Source: JAABRU01 sp050180235
GTDB lineage: Bacteria > Desulfobacterota > Desulfobacteria > Desulfobacterales > Desulfococcaceae
DNA: 53,249 bases
Reading direction: 5' to 3'
Assembly (NCBI GenBank): GCA_050180235.1
Contig: JBFXEJ010000028.1
Location: 1 to 53,249 of the forward strand
The position numbers and the translations under genes are program-made. Positions 17,303 through 25,920 of this stretch are shown piece by piece (positions within the stretch are counted from its first letter, which is position 1; the number at the start of each line of letters is the position of its first letter). The notes under the pieces were generated by a model. That model searched no databases. It was not told the DNA's origin and worked only from the letters and a program-made list of their open reading frames with translations.

Positions 17303-19087
17303 TTGGCGCAGATCAGGGAGGAATATGAGCAGAAACTGGCAGGTCTGGATGTTGATTTGAAAGAAAAGGAAAGAATCATAAGGGAAAGAAACAGAGCCAT
17401 AGCCCAATTGACAGAAGAAAGAGATAAAGCCCGGATGATGGCAGGAGAATGGGGGAAAGAGTATGCTGAAAAAAATTTGAAGCAGGTATCTGAGATGTAT
17501 AAAGAAGCATACAGATATTTCCTGAATGGAGAGATTGATCAGGCAATGAAAACACTGGATGATGCCAAAATGGATCAGGCTTTGGCAGCAGCCAGAAAGC
17601 AGAAAGAGGAAGCGGAAAAAGCCATTCAGCAGAGCATAGAAAATTATATGCTCAAAGCCCGGCTGTGCATTATCGGGTTTCAGTTTGCAGAAGCAGAAAA
17701 GAATTTCCAGAAGGCAGTGGACGCTGAGCCGGAGAATTTGGAAAATACCTTTGAATTTGCTGTTTATCTTGAAAAACAGAATAAGGAGTTGAAGGCCCTT
17801 CCTTTATATGAAAAAGCCCTTTTTCTTGCTGAAAAGCGAAAAAATGAGGGAAATATTGCCACTGTTCTGAACAATCTTGGGAATTTGTACTGGAATAAAA
17901 ATAATTATATGTCTGCGGAAAAGGCATATAGTCGGGCTTTGGATATTTATGAAAACCTGTCCGAAGCCAATCCCAGTAAATATTTGCTATATATGGCTAG
18001 GGCACAGAACAATTTTGGTTTGTTGTACCAAAGTGAAAATGACTATAGATCAGCGGAAAAGGCATATAGTCGGGCTTTGGATATTTATGAAAACCTGTCC
18101 AAAAGCAATTCTGATACATATATGCCTGATATAGCTATGATACAGAACAATATGGGGCTTTTCTATGCGACTAAAAATGAATATGCGTCTGCTGAAAAGG
18201 TTTTTCAGCGGGCTTTGGATATTTATGAAAAAATATCCAAAACAAATCCCGATAAATATCTGCCAGCTTTGGCTGAAATACAGAACAATTTGGGGTTTTT
18301 GTACAATTATAAAAATGATTATGCATCAGCAGAAAAAGCCTATCAACATGCCCTAAAAATCTTTGAAAAACTGTCTGAATCCAATCCCGATAGATACGAT
18401 CCATATGTGGCCGGAACACAGAACAATCTTGGGAGGTTGTTTCTCTATAAAAACGAATGGGTGACTGCGGAAAAAAAATTTCTGTATAGTCTTGAAATTT
18501 TTGAAAAATTATCCAAAATTAATCCTGACACCTATCTGCCGGATGTGGCCATGACACTTGCCAATTTTGCCATTTTTCATAAAGAAATGCTGACAAAGGA
18601 ACCAACAGAATTCCATAAAGAAAAAGGACTGGAATATGCAAAACGGGTAATGGAAATAGCGGTAAAATTTCCCCATGTTCCCAGAGTGCAGGAATACAGA
18701 AAAGGTGCTGAGGAAGTGAAACAGTACCTTGAAACCGTATCCATAGAAGAATTGCAAACCCGCAAACAGGCTGCCGAATATGGCAGTCTGTCATGGAAAT
18801 ATCTTTTTGACCGCCAATTCGCCAAAGCCGGGGAAGCCGCACAAAAAGGCATTGCCCTTGATCCTTCTCAGGAATGGATCAAAACCAATCTGGCCTCTTC
18901 CTTTCTTTTCACCGGCCAGTGGGACAAAGCCAAAGCCATTTATTTGGAATTGAAGGATAAAAAAGATCAGCATGACGAAACAAAAACTTACAGAGATGTA
19001 TTTCTGGAAGACCTGAACGCACTGGAAAAAGCAGGCATCACCCACCCGGATATGGCAAAGGTGCGGGAAATGCTGAAAGAACCGTGA
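17303..19087 (+). CDS. Coiled-coil and TPR-repeat protein, second part of the amber-split gene
   Basis: The 594-residue frame starts only at a weak TTG with no ribosome site, and coding-like sequence (for example GQRNLFAADYYRIRWEDSI) extends back to the TAG at 17219. It begins with a charged coiled coil, then has TPR repeats, five of them an exact 46-residue type with the pattern QNNLGxLY...ASAEKAYxRALDIYEKLS, and ends with further helical repeats. TPRs are protein-docking scaffolds. With the upstream signal peptide the intact protein would be periplasmic or secreted. No enzymatic motif was seen. Partner of the TIR protein is an inference from adjacency. Confidence 0.8.
   Translation: MAQIREEYEQKLAGLDVDLKEKERIIRERNRAIAQLTEERDKARMMAGEWGKEYAEKNLKQVSEMYKEAYRYFLNGEIDQAMKTLDDAKMDQALAAARKQKEEAEKAIQQSIENYMLKARLCIIGFQFAEAEKNFQKAVDAEPENLENTFEFAVYLEKQNKELKALPLYEKALFLAEKRKNEGNIATVLNNLGNLYWNKNNYMSAEKAYSRALDIYENLSEANPSKYLLYMARAQNNFGLLYQSENDYRSAEKAYSRALDIYENLSKSNSDTYMPDIAMIQNNMGLFYATKNEYASAEKVFQRALDIYEKISKTNPDKYLPALAEIQNNLGFLYNYKNDYASAEKAYQHALKIFEKLSESNPDRYDPYVAGTQNNLGRLFLYKNEWVTAEKKFLYSLEIFEKLSKINPDTYLPDVAMTLANFAIFHKEMLTKEPTEFHKEKGLEYAKRVMEIAVKFPHVPRVQEYRKGAEEVKQYLETVSIEELQTRKQAAEYGSLSWKYLFDRQFAKAGEAAQKGIALDPSQEWIKTNLASSFLFTGQWDKAKAIYLELKDKKDQHDETKTYRDVFLEDLNALEKAGITHPDMAKVREMLKEP
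17850..18560 (+). repeat. Five tandem 138-bp TPR-coding repeats
   Basis: The motif GCNGAAAANG recurs at 17915, 18053, 18191, 18329 and 18467, always 138 bases apart. The first two copies share a run of about 48 identical bases, pointing to recent duplication or gene conversion. Each unit encodes 46 residues. Confidence 0.9.
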
Positions 19088-19272
19088 TTTGCATGATGCA
19101 ATGATTTGCACTCGTTCCCTCTCTCTGCGTCCGTGATGACAATTGTCTGAACCGGGATTCACAGGATTAAGAGATTAACCTTGATTTCAGTCAGTTGACA
19201 GAAAAGAACATAAACCCTGCCGGATTTGCTTTTTCGGAACCAGCCGGTTTGACCCACTGTCAAAGAATTATT

Positions 19273-19418
19273 GGTAGTGGGTCAAATCCGTTGATAAGGT
19301 CTCCCCGCCCTTGAGGGAGGGGCAGGGGGAGGGTGAAAACATCACTGATTATCCCCCTCCCCTGACCCCTCCCACCAGGGGAGGGGAATTTTTGGATCAA
19401 CAGATTTGCACCACTACC
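19273..19418. mobile_element. Miniature inverted-repeat element, family 3A, with 8-bp target duplication
   Basis: A 146-bp element starts GGTAGTGGGTCAAATC and ends in an imperfect inverted copy, ATTTGCACCACTACC. The interior is G/C-rich with internal inverted repeats. Perfect direct repeats GAATTATT at 19265-19272 and 19419-19426 flank it, showing a transposition event. The copy at 23784-23928 differs by about three changes. It has no coding capacity. Confidence 0.92.
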
Positions 19419-19428
19419 GAATTATTAT

Positions 19429-19608
19429 GCTGATGCCCTGAAAATATTGCAGAAATATCCGGTGAGTGATGACAGTTTCCGGGTAAAGGCATATCTTCTG
19501 ATATACAAAAAGACAGATTCTCCGAAATTCGGTCAACTGCGCAGTCTTGTTCCTGAAAATGAAACATACACGCCGGAGACAAGGGAATTTGCCAGAAGGA
19601 TGACGTAG
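19429..19608 (+). pseudogene. C-terminal gene remnant downstream of the element
   Basis: A 59-codon open stretch encodes ADALKILQKYP followed by more protein-like sequence to a TAG at 19606. It has no start codon and abuts the element insertion. The 170 bases before the element do not continue a convincing frame, so only the tail of an old gene remains. A TPR-type helical protein is possible but not certain. Confidence 0.45.
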
Positions 19609-19673
19609 AACAAATATCAGATGTAGTTCACACTTGTTATGGGACAGACAGGAATAACGGACAGGAGGATTTT

Positions 19674-19961
19674 ATGCCTTTGCAAAAGAAAATACAGTTC
19701 CCTGAACCCCAGTATCTGCATGATGCTTCAGGCAGAAAATCTTTTGTGGTTCTGACTGTGGACGAATACAGACGTATTATGGGATTGCTGAAAGATTCCG
19801 GCATTTCTCCGGCTATCGGCACTGAAAAAAGAAAAAAGCAGAAAGACAGACCGATTTCCGGGAAAAAAAAATCTGCTGATTTCTACGGAATACTCAAATC
19901 AGCGAATCCGGATTTTGTAAAGCAGATCACGGAAGACAAGGAAGTATTTTATGACATTTGA
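19674..19961 (+). CDS. Putative antitoxin of a type II toxin-antitoxin pair
   Basis: A 95-residue protein with an N-terminal stretch (FVVLTVDEYRRIM) reminiscent of Phd/RelB-type or similar DNA-binding antitoxins, a lysine-rich middle and a C-terminal tail that could bind a toxin. It has a clear GGAGG site. The family is not firmly recognised. The call rests mainly on its size, charge and 11-base overlap with a PIN-domain gene. Confidence 0.65.
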   Translation: MPLQKKIQFPEPQYLHDASGRKSFVVLTVDEYRRIMGLLKDSGISPAIGTEKRKKQKDRPISGKKKSADFYGILKSANPDFVKQITEDKEVFYDI

Positions 19962-20370
19962 TGAAACATCCTTGCATGACCAGACGATATTTGTGGATGC
20001 CAATGCCATTATTTATCATCTTCAGGGCTTATCTCCGGTTGCAGGAAATGTTTTTGAACTTGCAGAACAGAAACTGGTAAAACTTATCAGCACAACAGGA
20101 ATCATTGATGAAGTGATTCATAAACTTCTGCTGATAGAAGCAAGGGATCAATTCGGTTTTACAGGAAAAACCATTGAAAAACTTCGCAGGGACAAAACAA
20201 AAATCAAATTCCTTGCAGAAGATATGAACATTGTCTTTTCATTCATAGAACATATTGATTTACAGGTAAAAACCATTACGCATGATGACCTGAAAAAGAT
20301 TCCGGAAACAATGAAATCTTATGGATTGCTTGGCAGTGATTCTTTAATTCTGGTGATGATGGAAAAATGA
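19951..20370 (+). CDS. PIN-domain toxin, C-terminally frameshifted
   Basis: PIN domains are metal-dependent ribonucleases; VapC-type toxins cut specific RNAs. Conserved acidic positions appear in IFVDANAIIYHL, IIDEVIHK and GLLGSDSLIL. The frame stops at 20370, but the -1 frame from 20367 encodes the missing PIN ending (IKFLLSSDRDFQNIGWIKL) up to a stop at 20448-20450. One lost A in the run at 20363-20367 would explain this. The final acidic motif is thus cut off, so the toxin may be inactive, phase-variable or made by ribosomal slippage. Confidence 0.8.
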   Translation: MTFDETSLHDQTIFVDANAIIYHLQGLSPVAGNVFELAEQKLVKLISTTGIIDEVIHKLLLIEARDQFGFTGKTIEKLRRDKTKIKFLAEDMNIVFSFIEHIDLQVKTITHDDLKKIPETMKSYGLLGSDSLILVMMEK

Positions 20371-20568
20371 AAATAAAATTTCTTCTGTCCTCAGACAGGG
20401 ATTTTCAAAATATCGGATGGATTAAACTGATACCCGCAGTTCCGGAATGATAATTTTCGGATAATTTTTTCTGCTGATCCACAGCAGACAATCGGAAACT
20501 GCAATGAATTACACACAGAAACAACTCTCCAAAGCACTGGAAAGTATGGAAAACAAAAGGCGGTCATT

Positions 20569-22155
20569 ATGAATCCAAAACTCCAGAAACTCCCCATAGA
20601 CCAGTCTTCCTTTGAAATCATCCGGGAAGACAATCTGCTGTATGTGGACAAAACCCGGTATATTCATGAAATGCTGGAAACAGGACGGTATTTTTTCATG
20701 TCCCGGCCCCGGCGTTTCGGCAAATCCCTGATGGTTTCCGCTCTGAAATGTTTTTTCCGGAACCGGAAGGAACTTTTTGACGGTTTATGGATAGCCGAGC
20801 ACGGAGACTGGAAATGGGAGGAATATCCGGTCATTCTCTTTGATTTCAATCAGATCAGTCATAATGATCCGAATGAGTTCCGGGCAGGACTGGAAAGAAG
20901 TCTCCTGCTCACAGCGCAGCAGTACGGAGTATCTTCTGATGCGCCATTTCTGAAAGGAAAGTTTGCTGAACTGATTCTGAAATTGCGCCGGAAAACCGGA
21001 AAACCTGTTGTAATCCTAGCGGATGAATACGACAGACCTGTTATTGACCATCTGGGTAAAGGGGAGATTTTTCTCAAAACTGCCAGGACAAATCGGGATA
21101 TTCTTATGGATTTTCTGGTCACCATGAAAGGAGGGGATTTGGTTCCGCATATCCGTTTCTTTTTTATGACCGGAATGACAAATCTGAGCCGTGCATCTGC
21201 TTTTTCAGGGCTGAACTTCCTTACAGACATGACTTTGAACAGAAAATATGCAGCCATATCCGGTTTTACGCAGGAGGAACTGGAAAACCGTCTCAGCGGA
21301 CATATTGCACAATATGCTGAAAAATCAGGAATGACTGTATTACAATTCATCATGGAACTGGAAAGAAGATTTGGCGGATACCGCTTTTCTGAAAAAAATG
21401 TCCGGGTGATCTGCCCCGCACCTGTTTTCAATGTTCTGTGTAATTCCGCATTCGACAGTTCTCCGGAGCATGACAGTATGCTCACTTTTTCAGTCACTCT
21501 GCTCCGGGAACGAGGTTACAGTCTTCCGGAACTTGAAAGATTTTATGTCTCAGAGCATATTTTCAGCATGTATGAACCGGAACATCTATGCCCCGAAATC
21601 CTTCTTTTTCATATCGGCTGTCTGACTGTAAAGGAAGTGGATGAGCGTCTTTGGACGCTGGGTTATCCCAATCTGGAGGTTAAATGCTCCTTTCTCAAAC
21701 ATCTGCTCTACTCCTTCACCCGTGAACTGGACGGTACGCAGCGTTCCCGTTTTCTTCTGCTGGCCAACTATCTGGAAACAGAGGATTACAAAGCCTTTTT
21801 TGAAACTGTCAATGCCATTTTCGCATCCGTTTCCCATACCCTGAAAACAGAGAAAAACGAGGCATATTTTCACACGCTTTTCTATCTGATGGTGTCCGCA
21901 TCCGGAAGCAGTGTGCAGAGTGAAGTCCTCACCAGCCGGGGGCGCATTGATATGGTTGTGGAATTTGCGGACAAAATCTTTGTCATGGAATTCAAATGCG
22001 GACACAGCGCGCAGGCTGCGATCAAACAGATTCATGAAAAAGGCTATGCAGACATGTACGCACAGAAAGGGAAAAAACGCATTCTCATGGGCATAAATTT
22101 CAGTACGGAAAAGAGGTCCGCAGATGAGTGGAAATATGAAATTCTGCCTTCCTGA
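20569..22155 (+). CDS. AAA-ATPase-like / PD-(D/E)XK nuclease superfamily protein (DUF1703 type)
   Basis: The 528 residues carry the AAA-ATPase-like N-terminal domain with LLYVDKTRYI, a Walker A region PRRFGKSLMVS near residues 44-54 and a Walker B-like VVILADEYD. The C-terminal PDDEXK_9 domain has GRIDMVVEF and FVMEFKCG, the D...ExK nuclease core. Such proteins are abundant, often multi-copy, in some Bacteroidetes and Desulfobacterota; their function is not established. It stands alone, after the toxin-antitoxin pair. Confidence 0.92.
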   Translation: MNPKLQKLPIDQSSFEIIREDNLLYVDKTRYIHEMLETGRYFFMSRPRRFGKSLMVSALKCFFRNRKELFDGLWIAEHGDWKWEEYPVILFDFNQISHNDPNEFRAGLERSLLLTAQQYGVSSDAPFLKGKFAELILKLRRKTGKPVVILADEYDRPVIDHLGKGEIFLKTARTNRDILMDFLVTMKGGDLVPHIRFFFMTGMTNLSRASAFSGLNFLTDMTLNRKYAAISGFTQEELENRLSGHIAQYAEKSGMTVLQFIMELERRFGGYRFSEKNVRVICPAPVFNVLCNSAFDSSPEHDSMLTFSVTLLRERGYSLPELERFYVSEHIFSMYEPEHLCPEILLFHIGCLTVKEVDERLWTLGYPNLEVKCSFLKHLLYSFTRELDGTQRSRFLLLANYLETEDYKAFFETVNAIFASVSHTLKTEKNEAYFHTLFYLMVSASGSSVQSEVLTSRGRIDMVVEFADKIFVMEFKCGHSAQAAIKQIHEKGYADMYAQKGKKRILMGINFSTEKRSADEWKYEILPS

Positions 22156-22339
22156 GATGCTGTTCAGATGATTCCCGTCACTGCCATGACTTCACCAATC
22201 CCGATAAACCGGGCTCAGACAGCAGATGTTTGACATTCCTGAAAAATCATGGTAATCATGAATATCATATAACTTACAGTTCAGACGCATATCTGCCGTG
22301 ACTGCAATAACTGTAAAAAAAATACAGAGGAGTCCGAAC

Positions 22340-23710
22340 ATGCCGGATGGCAGGGAAAAAAAATGCAAAATCCTGATTGTGGATGATGTGCCGAAAAATA
22401 TTCAGGTGGTGGCCAATATCCTGCAAACCCGCGGATACAGCATGGCCTTTGCCCAGAACGGGGAGACTGCCCTGGAACTTACCCGCGCCAATCCCTTTGA
22501 TCTGATTCTGCTGGATATTATGATGCCGGGCATGGACGGGTTTGAGGTCTGCCGCAGGATACGGGAAAATCCTGAGACTGCGTCTGTGCCGGTGCTGTTT
22601 CTGACAGCCAAGACTGACACGGAAAGTATTGTGAACGGTTTTGCATCCGGGGCAATGGATTATGTCATCAAACCCGTAAATGAGGCGGAACTGCTGGCAC
22701 GGGTGAAGACCCATCTTGAGCTTTACCGCGCCAGCAGGGAGATGCGGGAAATGAACCTGCGTCTGCGGGAGGAAATCAGGGAGAGAACACAGGCCGAGCA
22801 GCGTTTCCGCAGCATGTATGAAAATGCTGTGCAGGGCATGTTCCGCAGCACTGCGGATGGCAGAATCCTGAGCATCAATCCTGCATATGTGCGCATACTG
22901 GGATATGAAGACCGGGAAGAGATGATGGGAATTGAGGATATGGGTCAAACCGTGTATGACCAGCCCGAAGACAGAGAGAAAATGCTCAGTAACCTCAGAG
23001 CGCAGGGTGTGATTACGGATTATGAAATAAAAATCAGGCGCAAAGACGGGTCAACAGCCTGGATAATGATGAATGCGCGGCTGGCACGGGATGAAAAAGA
23101 CCGGGAAATAATTGAGGGAATTGTCATAGATAACACAGCCCGGAAAAAAGCCGAGGAAAAACTGCGACTGAGCCGCGAACGGTTCCGGCATGAGGCCACG
23201 CATGACAATCTGACCGGACTGTACAATACCCGTCACCTGTACCGGGCGTTGGAAAAACTGATAACGGAAAGCCGGGAAAAGCAGACTCCGTTTTCCCTGA
23301 TTTTTATGGATGTGGACAATTTCAAAAGAGTGGTGGATTATTACGGGCATCTCAAGGGAAGTCAGACCCTGCGGGAAATGGCTGCCACAATCAGGGAAAG
23401 CCTGACAGAACCGGCTTTTGCCGTGGCCTACGGAGGGGATGAGTTTGTGGTGGTGCTGCCGGATACGGACAAGGAAACCGCACTGAGCAAGGCCGAGAAT
23501 ATCCGGGTGGCAATTCGGGAAACGTCTTATCTGAGCAGTTACGGGCATGATGTCCATATACGGGCCAGCATGGGCATTGCCACGTTTCCGGATGATGCGG
23601 ACGACCTTAACGGACTGCTGGCACTGGCGGATCAGGCCATGTTTCATGTTAAGGGCGAGGGCAAGGACGCAGTGAGGGCCAGTGCACGTCCTGAAACGGA
23701 AACAAAATAA
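22340..23710 (+). CDS. Response regulator with PAS and GGDEF domains (diguanylate cyclase)
   Basis: The 456-residue protein has a receiver domain with Asp59 (LILLDIMMPGMDG), a short helical linker, a PAS/PAC sensor (GMFRSTADGRILSINPAY) and a GGDEF domain with an intact GGDEF at residues 365-369. It should make cyclic di-GMP when phosphorylated. The substrate loop reads DVDNFKRVVDYYGH, where the usual asparagine of FKxxND is aspartate preceded by valine, a small departure. ATG at 22340 follows AGAGGAG and was preferred over GTG at 22298. No kinase gene is adjacent. Confidence 0.93.
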   Translation: MPDGREKKCKILIVDDVPKNIQVVANILQTRGYSMAFAQNGETALELTRANPFDLILLDIMMPGMDGFEVCRRIRENPETASVPVLFLTAKTDTESIVNGFASGAMDYVIKPVNEAELLARVKTHLELYRASREMREMNLRLREEIRERTQAEQRFRSMYENAVQGMFRSTADGRILSINPAYVRILGYEDREEMMGIEDMGQTVYDQPEDREKMLSNLRAQGVITDYEIKIRRKDGSTAWIMMNARLARDEKDREIIEGIVIDNTARKKAEEKLRLSRERFRHEATHDNLTGLYNTRHLYRALEKLITESREKQTPFSLIFMDVDNFKRVVDYYGHLKGSQTLREMAATIRESLTEPAFAVAYGGDEFVVVLPDTDKETALSKAENIRVAIRETSYLSSYGHDVHIRASMGIATFPDDADDLNGLLALADQAMFHVKGEGKDAVRASARPETETK

Positions 23711-23783
23711 AACGGACTTCCGGTTTGTTCTGTCCATAAACGCCAATGTCCGGATTGCATCAACCGCAGAACAAAGTTAATAG

Positions 23784-23928
23784 GGTAGTGGTGCAAATCT
23801 GTTGATCCAAAAATTCCCCTCCCCTGGTGGGAGGGGTCAGGGGAGGGGGATAATCAGTGATGTTTTCACCCTCCCCTGCCCCTCCCTCAAGGGAGGGGAG
23901 ACTTTATCAACGGATTTGACCCACTACC
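23784..23928. mobile_element. Miniature inverted-repeat element, family 3A, second copy
   Basis: A 145-bp inverted copy of the element at 19273-19418, with GTTAATAG at 23776-23783 and again at 23929-23936 as a perfect 8-bp target duplication. The high identity and intact duplications suggest recent movement. The bases after it, to 24020, include GGCTGGAAGCTTATG, resembling the family 1 core, and no gene. Confidence 0.92.
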
Positions 23929-24033
23929 GTTAATAGAACGGACTTCAGGTTTGTCCATGTTCATGAGCCGCTGCAAAGGCTGGAAGCTTATGCCGCTTTT
24001 TTTATTTCCTGTGTGCATAAAAAGGAGGCGAAA

Positions 24034-25284
24034 ATGAAGAAATATTCAAAAGATACGGATATCGTGCACGGGGTGAGCAGATGTCATATCACTTCCCATG
24101 ATCTGGTTCCCCCCATCCATATGACCTCAACATACAAATTCAACAGTGCGGAACACGGAGCAAATCTGTTTGCTGGCAGTGACACCGGCTATATTTACAC
24201 CCGCATATCCAATCCAACTGTGGATCTGCTGCAGGAAAAGGTGGCCATGCTGGAGGGCGGAGAATCTGCCATTGCAACTGCTTCAGGCATGGCTGCCGTG
24301 GCTTCTGCGGCAATGACACTGACTGCTCCGGGAGACAATTTTGTTTCCTGCACCACCCTGTACGGTGGCACATTTGCCCTTTTCAACTCAAATCTCAGGA
24401 AATTTGGCATGGAAGCCCGTTTTATATCTCCGGCAGATGCCAATTCCTCTTCTTCCATTGATGCGCTGACAGATGAAAAAACCCGTTTTCTTTATCTGGA
24501 AACCCCGGCCAATCCGACTCTTGATGTGATTGACATCAGGCTGTGGGCAGATACTGCCCGGAGCCGGAACATCCCGCTGGTTGTGGACAATACCTTTGCT
24601 TCCCCTTATCTGCAGAATCCTCTGGAACTGGGGGCTGATATTGTCATTCATTCCGCTACCAAATACCTGAGCGGACACGGGGATGCTGTGGGCGGAATCA
24701 TTGCGGGAAAACAGGAAATGATGGCAAGGATACGGGAACAGTGTATTTTTCATTTCGGCCCGATCATGAGTCCCTTTAACGCGTGGCTGATCTCGCGGGG
24801 TATCAAAACCCTTGCAGTGCGCATGGAACGGCACTGTGACAGTGCGATGAAAATTGCAAAACGGCTGGAAAAAGATTCCAGAGTGCAGAAGGTGTATTAT
24901 CCGGGTCTGATCTCACATACTGGGCATGAAATCGCCAAAAAGCAGATGAAAAAATTCGGGGGGATGATTTCTTTTGAAGTCAATGGCGGTATCGAGGCAG
25001 GAAGAAAGGTCATGAATTCCGTAAAACTCTGCACTTTGGCTGTAAGTCTGGGTGACTGCGAAACCCTGATTCAGCATCCTGCCTCCATGACACACGCGAC
25101 TTATTCTCCGGAAGAAAGAAAAAAAGCAGGCATTACAGACGGACTGATCCGCCTTTCCGTGGGGCTGGAACATCCGGATGATATTATGGCAGATCTGAAT
25201 CAGGCACTGGGAAAAAGGCAAAGGGAATGTGTACGCAAAACAGGGCAGCAGTCTGCCGCTTATGCTGCTCCAGCGGATTCATAA
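24034..25284 (+). CDS. PLP-dependent trans-sulfuration enzyme (methionine gamma-lyase / O-acetylhomoserine sulfhydrylase family)
   Basis: Cytoplasmic Cys/Met metabolism PLP enzyme of 416 residues. The PLP lysine is Lys210 in HSATKYLSGHGD; TRISNPT and VDNTFASPYL are family signatures. Tyr110 aligns with the catalytic tyrosine of methionine gamma-lyase, but the position matching its Cys116 is Gly112 (LYGGTFALF). It may therefore be an O-acetylhomoserine sulfhydrylase or a lyase of other specificity. ATG at 24034 follows AAGGAGG and is preferred over the ATG 21 bases upstream. It appears monocistronic. Confidence 0.88.
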   Translation: MKKYSKDTDIVHGVSRCHITSHDLVPPIHMTSTYKFNSAEHGANLFAGSDTGYIYTRISNPTVDLLQEKVAMLEGGESAIATASGMAAVASAAMTLTAPGDNFVSCTTLYGGTFALFNSNLRKFGMEARFISPADANSSSSIDALTDEKTRFLYLETPANPTLDVIDIRLWADTARSRNIPLVVDNTFASPYLQNPLELGADIVIHSATKYLSGHGDAVGGIIAGKQEMMARIREQCIFHFGPIMSPFNAWLISRGIKTLAVRMERHCDSAMKIAKRLEKDSRVQKVYYPGLISHTGHEIAKKQMKKFGGMISFEVNGGIEAGRKVMNSVKLCTLAVSLGDCETLIQHPASMTHATYSPEERKKAGITDGLIRLSVGLEHPDDIMADLNQALGKRQRECVRKTGQQSAAYAAPADS

Positions 25285-25310
25285 ACAGAATCAGGGTGTT
25301 GGATAAAAAA

Positions 25311-25439
25311 GCTGAGCGTATGTTTTTTGTTGAAGTTATAATGCAAATGGCTGTTTATGCCGGATTTCCGGCAGCTATTAACGGGCTGTCTGCGGCAAAA
25401 GAAGTTTTCAGGGAGCGTGATGATTCCGGAAAAAATTAA
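25311..25439 (+). pseudogene. Remnant of a carboxymuconolactone decarboxylase-family gene
   Basis: The open stretch encodes VEVIMQMAVYAGFPAAINGL and AAKEVFRERD, the typical C-terminal half of CMD/AhpD-like proteins. The catalytic CxxC half is absent, and no start or ribosome site fits. It is read as a decayed 3' fragment. The rest of the gap to 25838 has only A/T-rich sequence and short imperfect hairpins (for example CCGGT...ACACCGG near 25507-25542). Confidence 0.6.
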
Positions 25440-25838
25440 TTCACCGCTTATTTATTTCTGCCGGGCTTTCCAATTATTATGCACTGCCGTCATACAGACG
25501 AAAGCCGGTATCCGTAAAAGACTGAAATCACCGGACACCGGCTTTTGCAGAAATGACTTTGGACGTAAATAACCTCCTGTTTTTTTGGAAGATCTGTGTA
25601 ACAGCAGCCCTTCCGTTCTCCCATAATCAGGCAGGTATGACATATTTCATCCATCCATACGAAGATCAAAAAATTCCAATCCCAAATCATTAAGAGAAAA
25701 CAGCAGATAAAAACAGAATTCCCTGTGGAGCAGGGACCGGGATATTTTTCCTTTTTTTTCATTATTTCATTTTCACAGGTATTTTTTTATATATCAATAT
25801 ATTATAAAAAACCATCCGGAATGCCCCTTTAAACCTTC

Positions 25839-25866
25839 TTGACTTGCAAAGCAAATATCCTATATG
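25839..25866 (+). promoter_or_regulatory. Candidate sigma70 promoter of argS
   Basis: TTGACT at 25839-25844, a 16-base spacer and TATATG at 25861-25866. The expected transcript starts about 45-50 bases before the argS ATG. Confidence 0.5.
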
Positions 25867-25920
25867 TGTAAGGTTTATGTTTTGCAAAATCTGAAAATAT
25901 CTCATGGAAACGGAAAAGAT

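Noticed and set aside
17850..18560. Possible CRISPR-like array because of regular spacing
   Set aside because: The 138-bp period is in frame and encodes TPR units; there are no short identical repeats with unique spacers. No CRISPR array was seen elsewhere.
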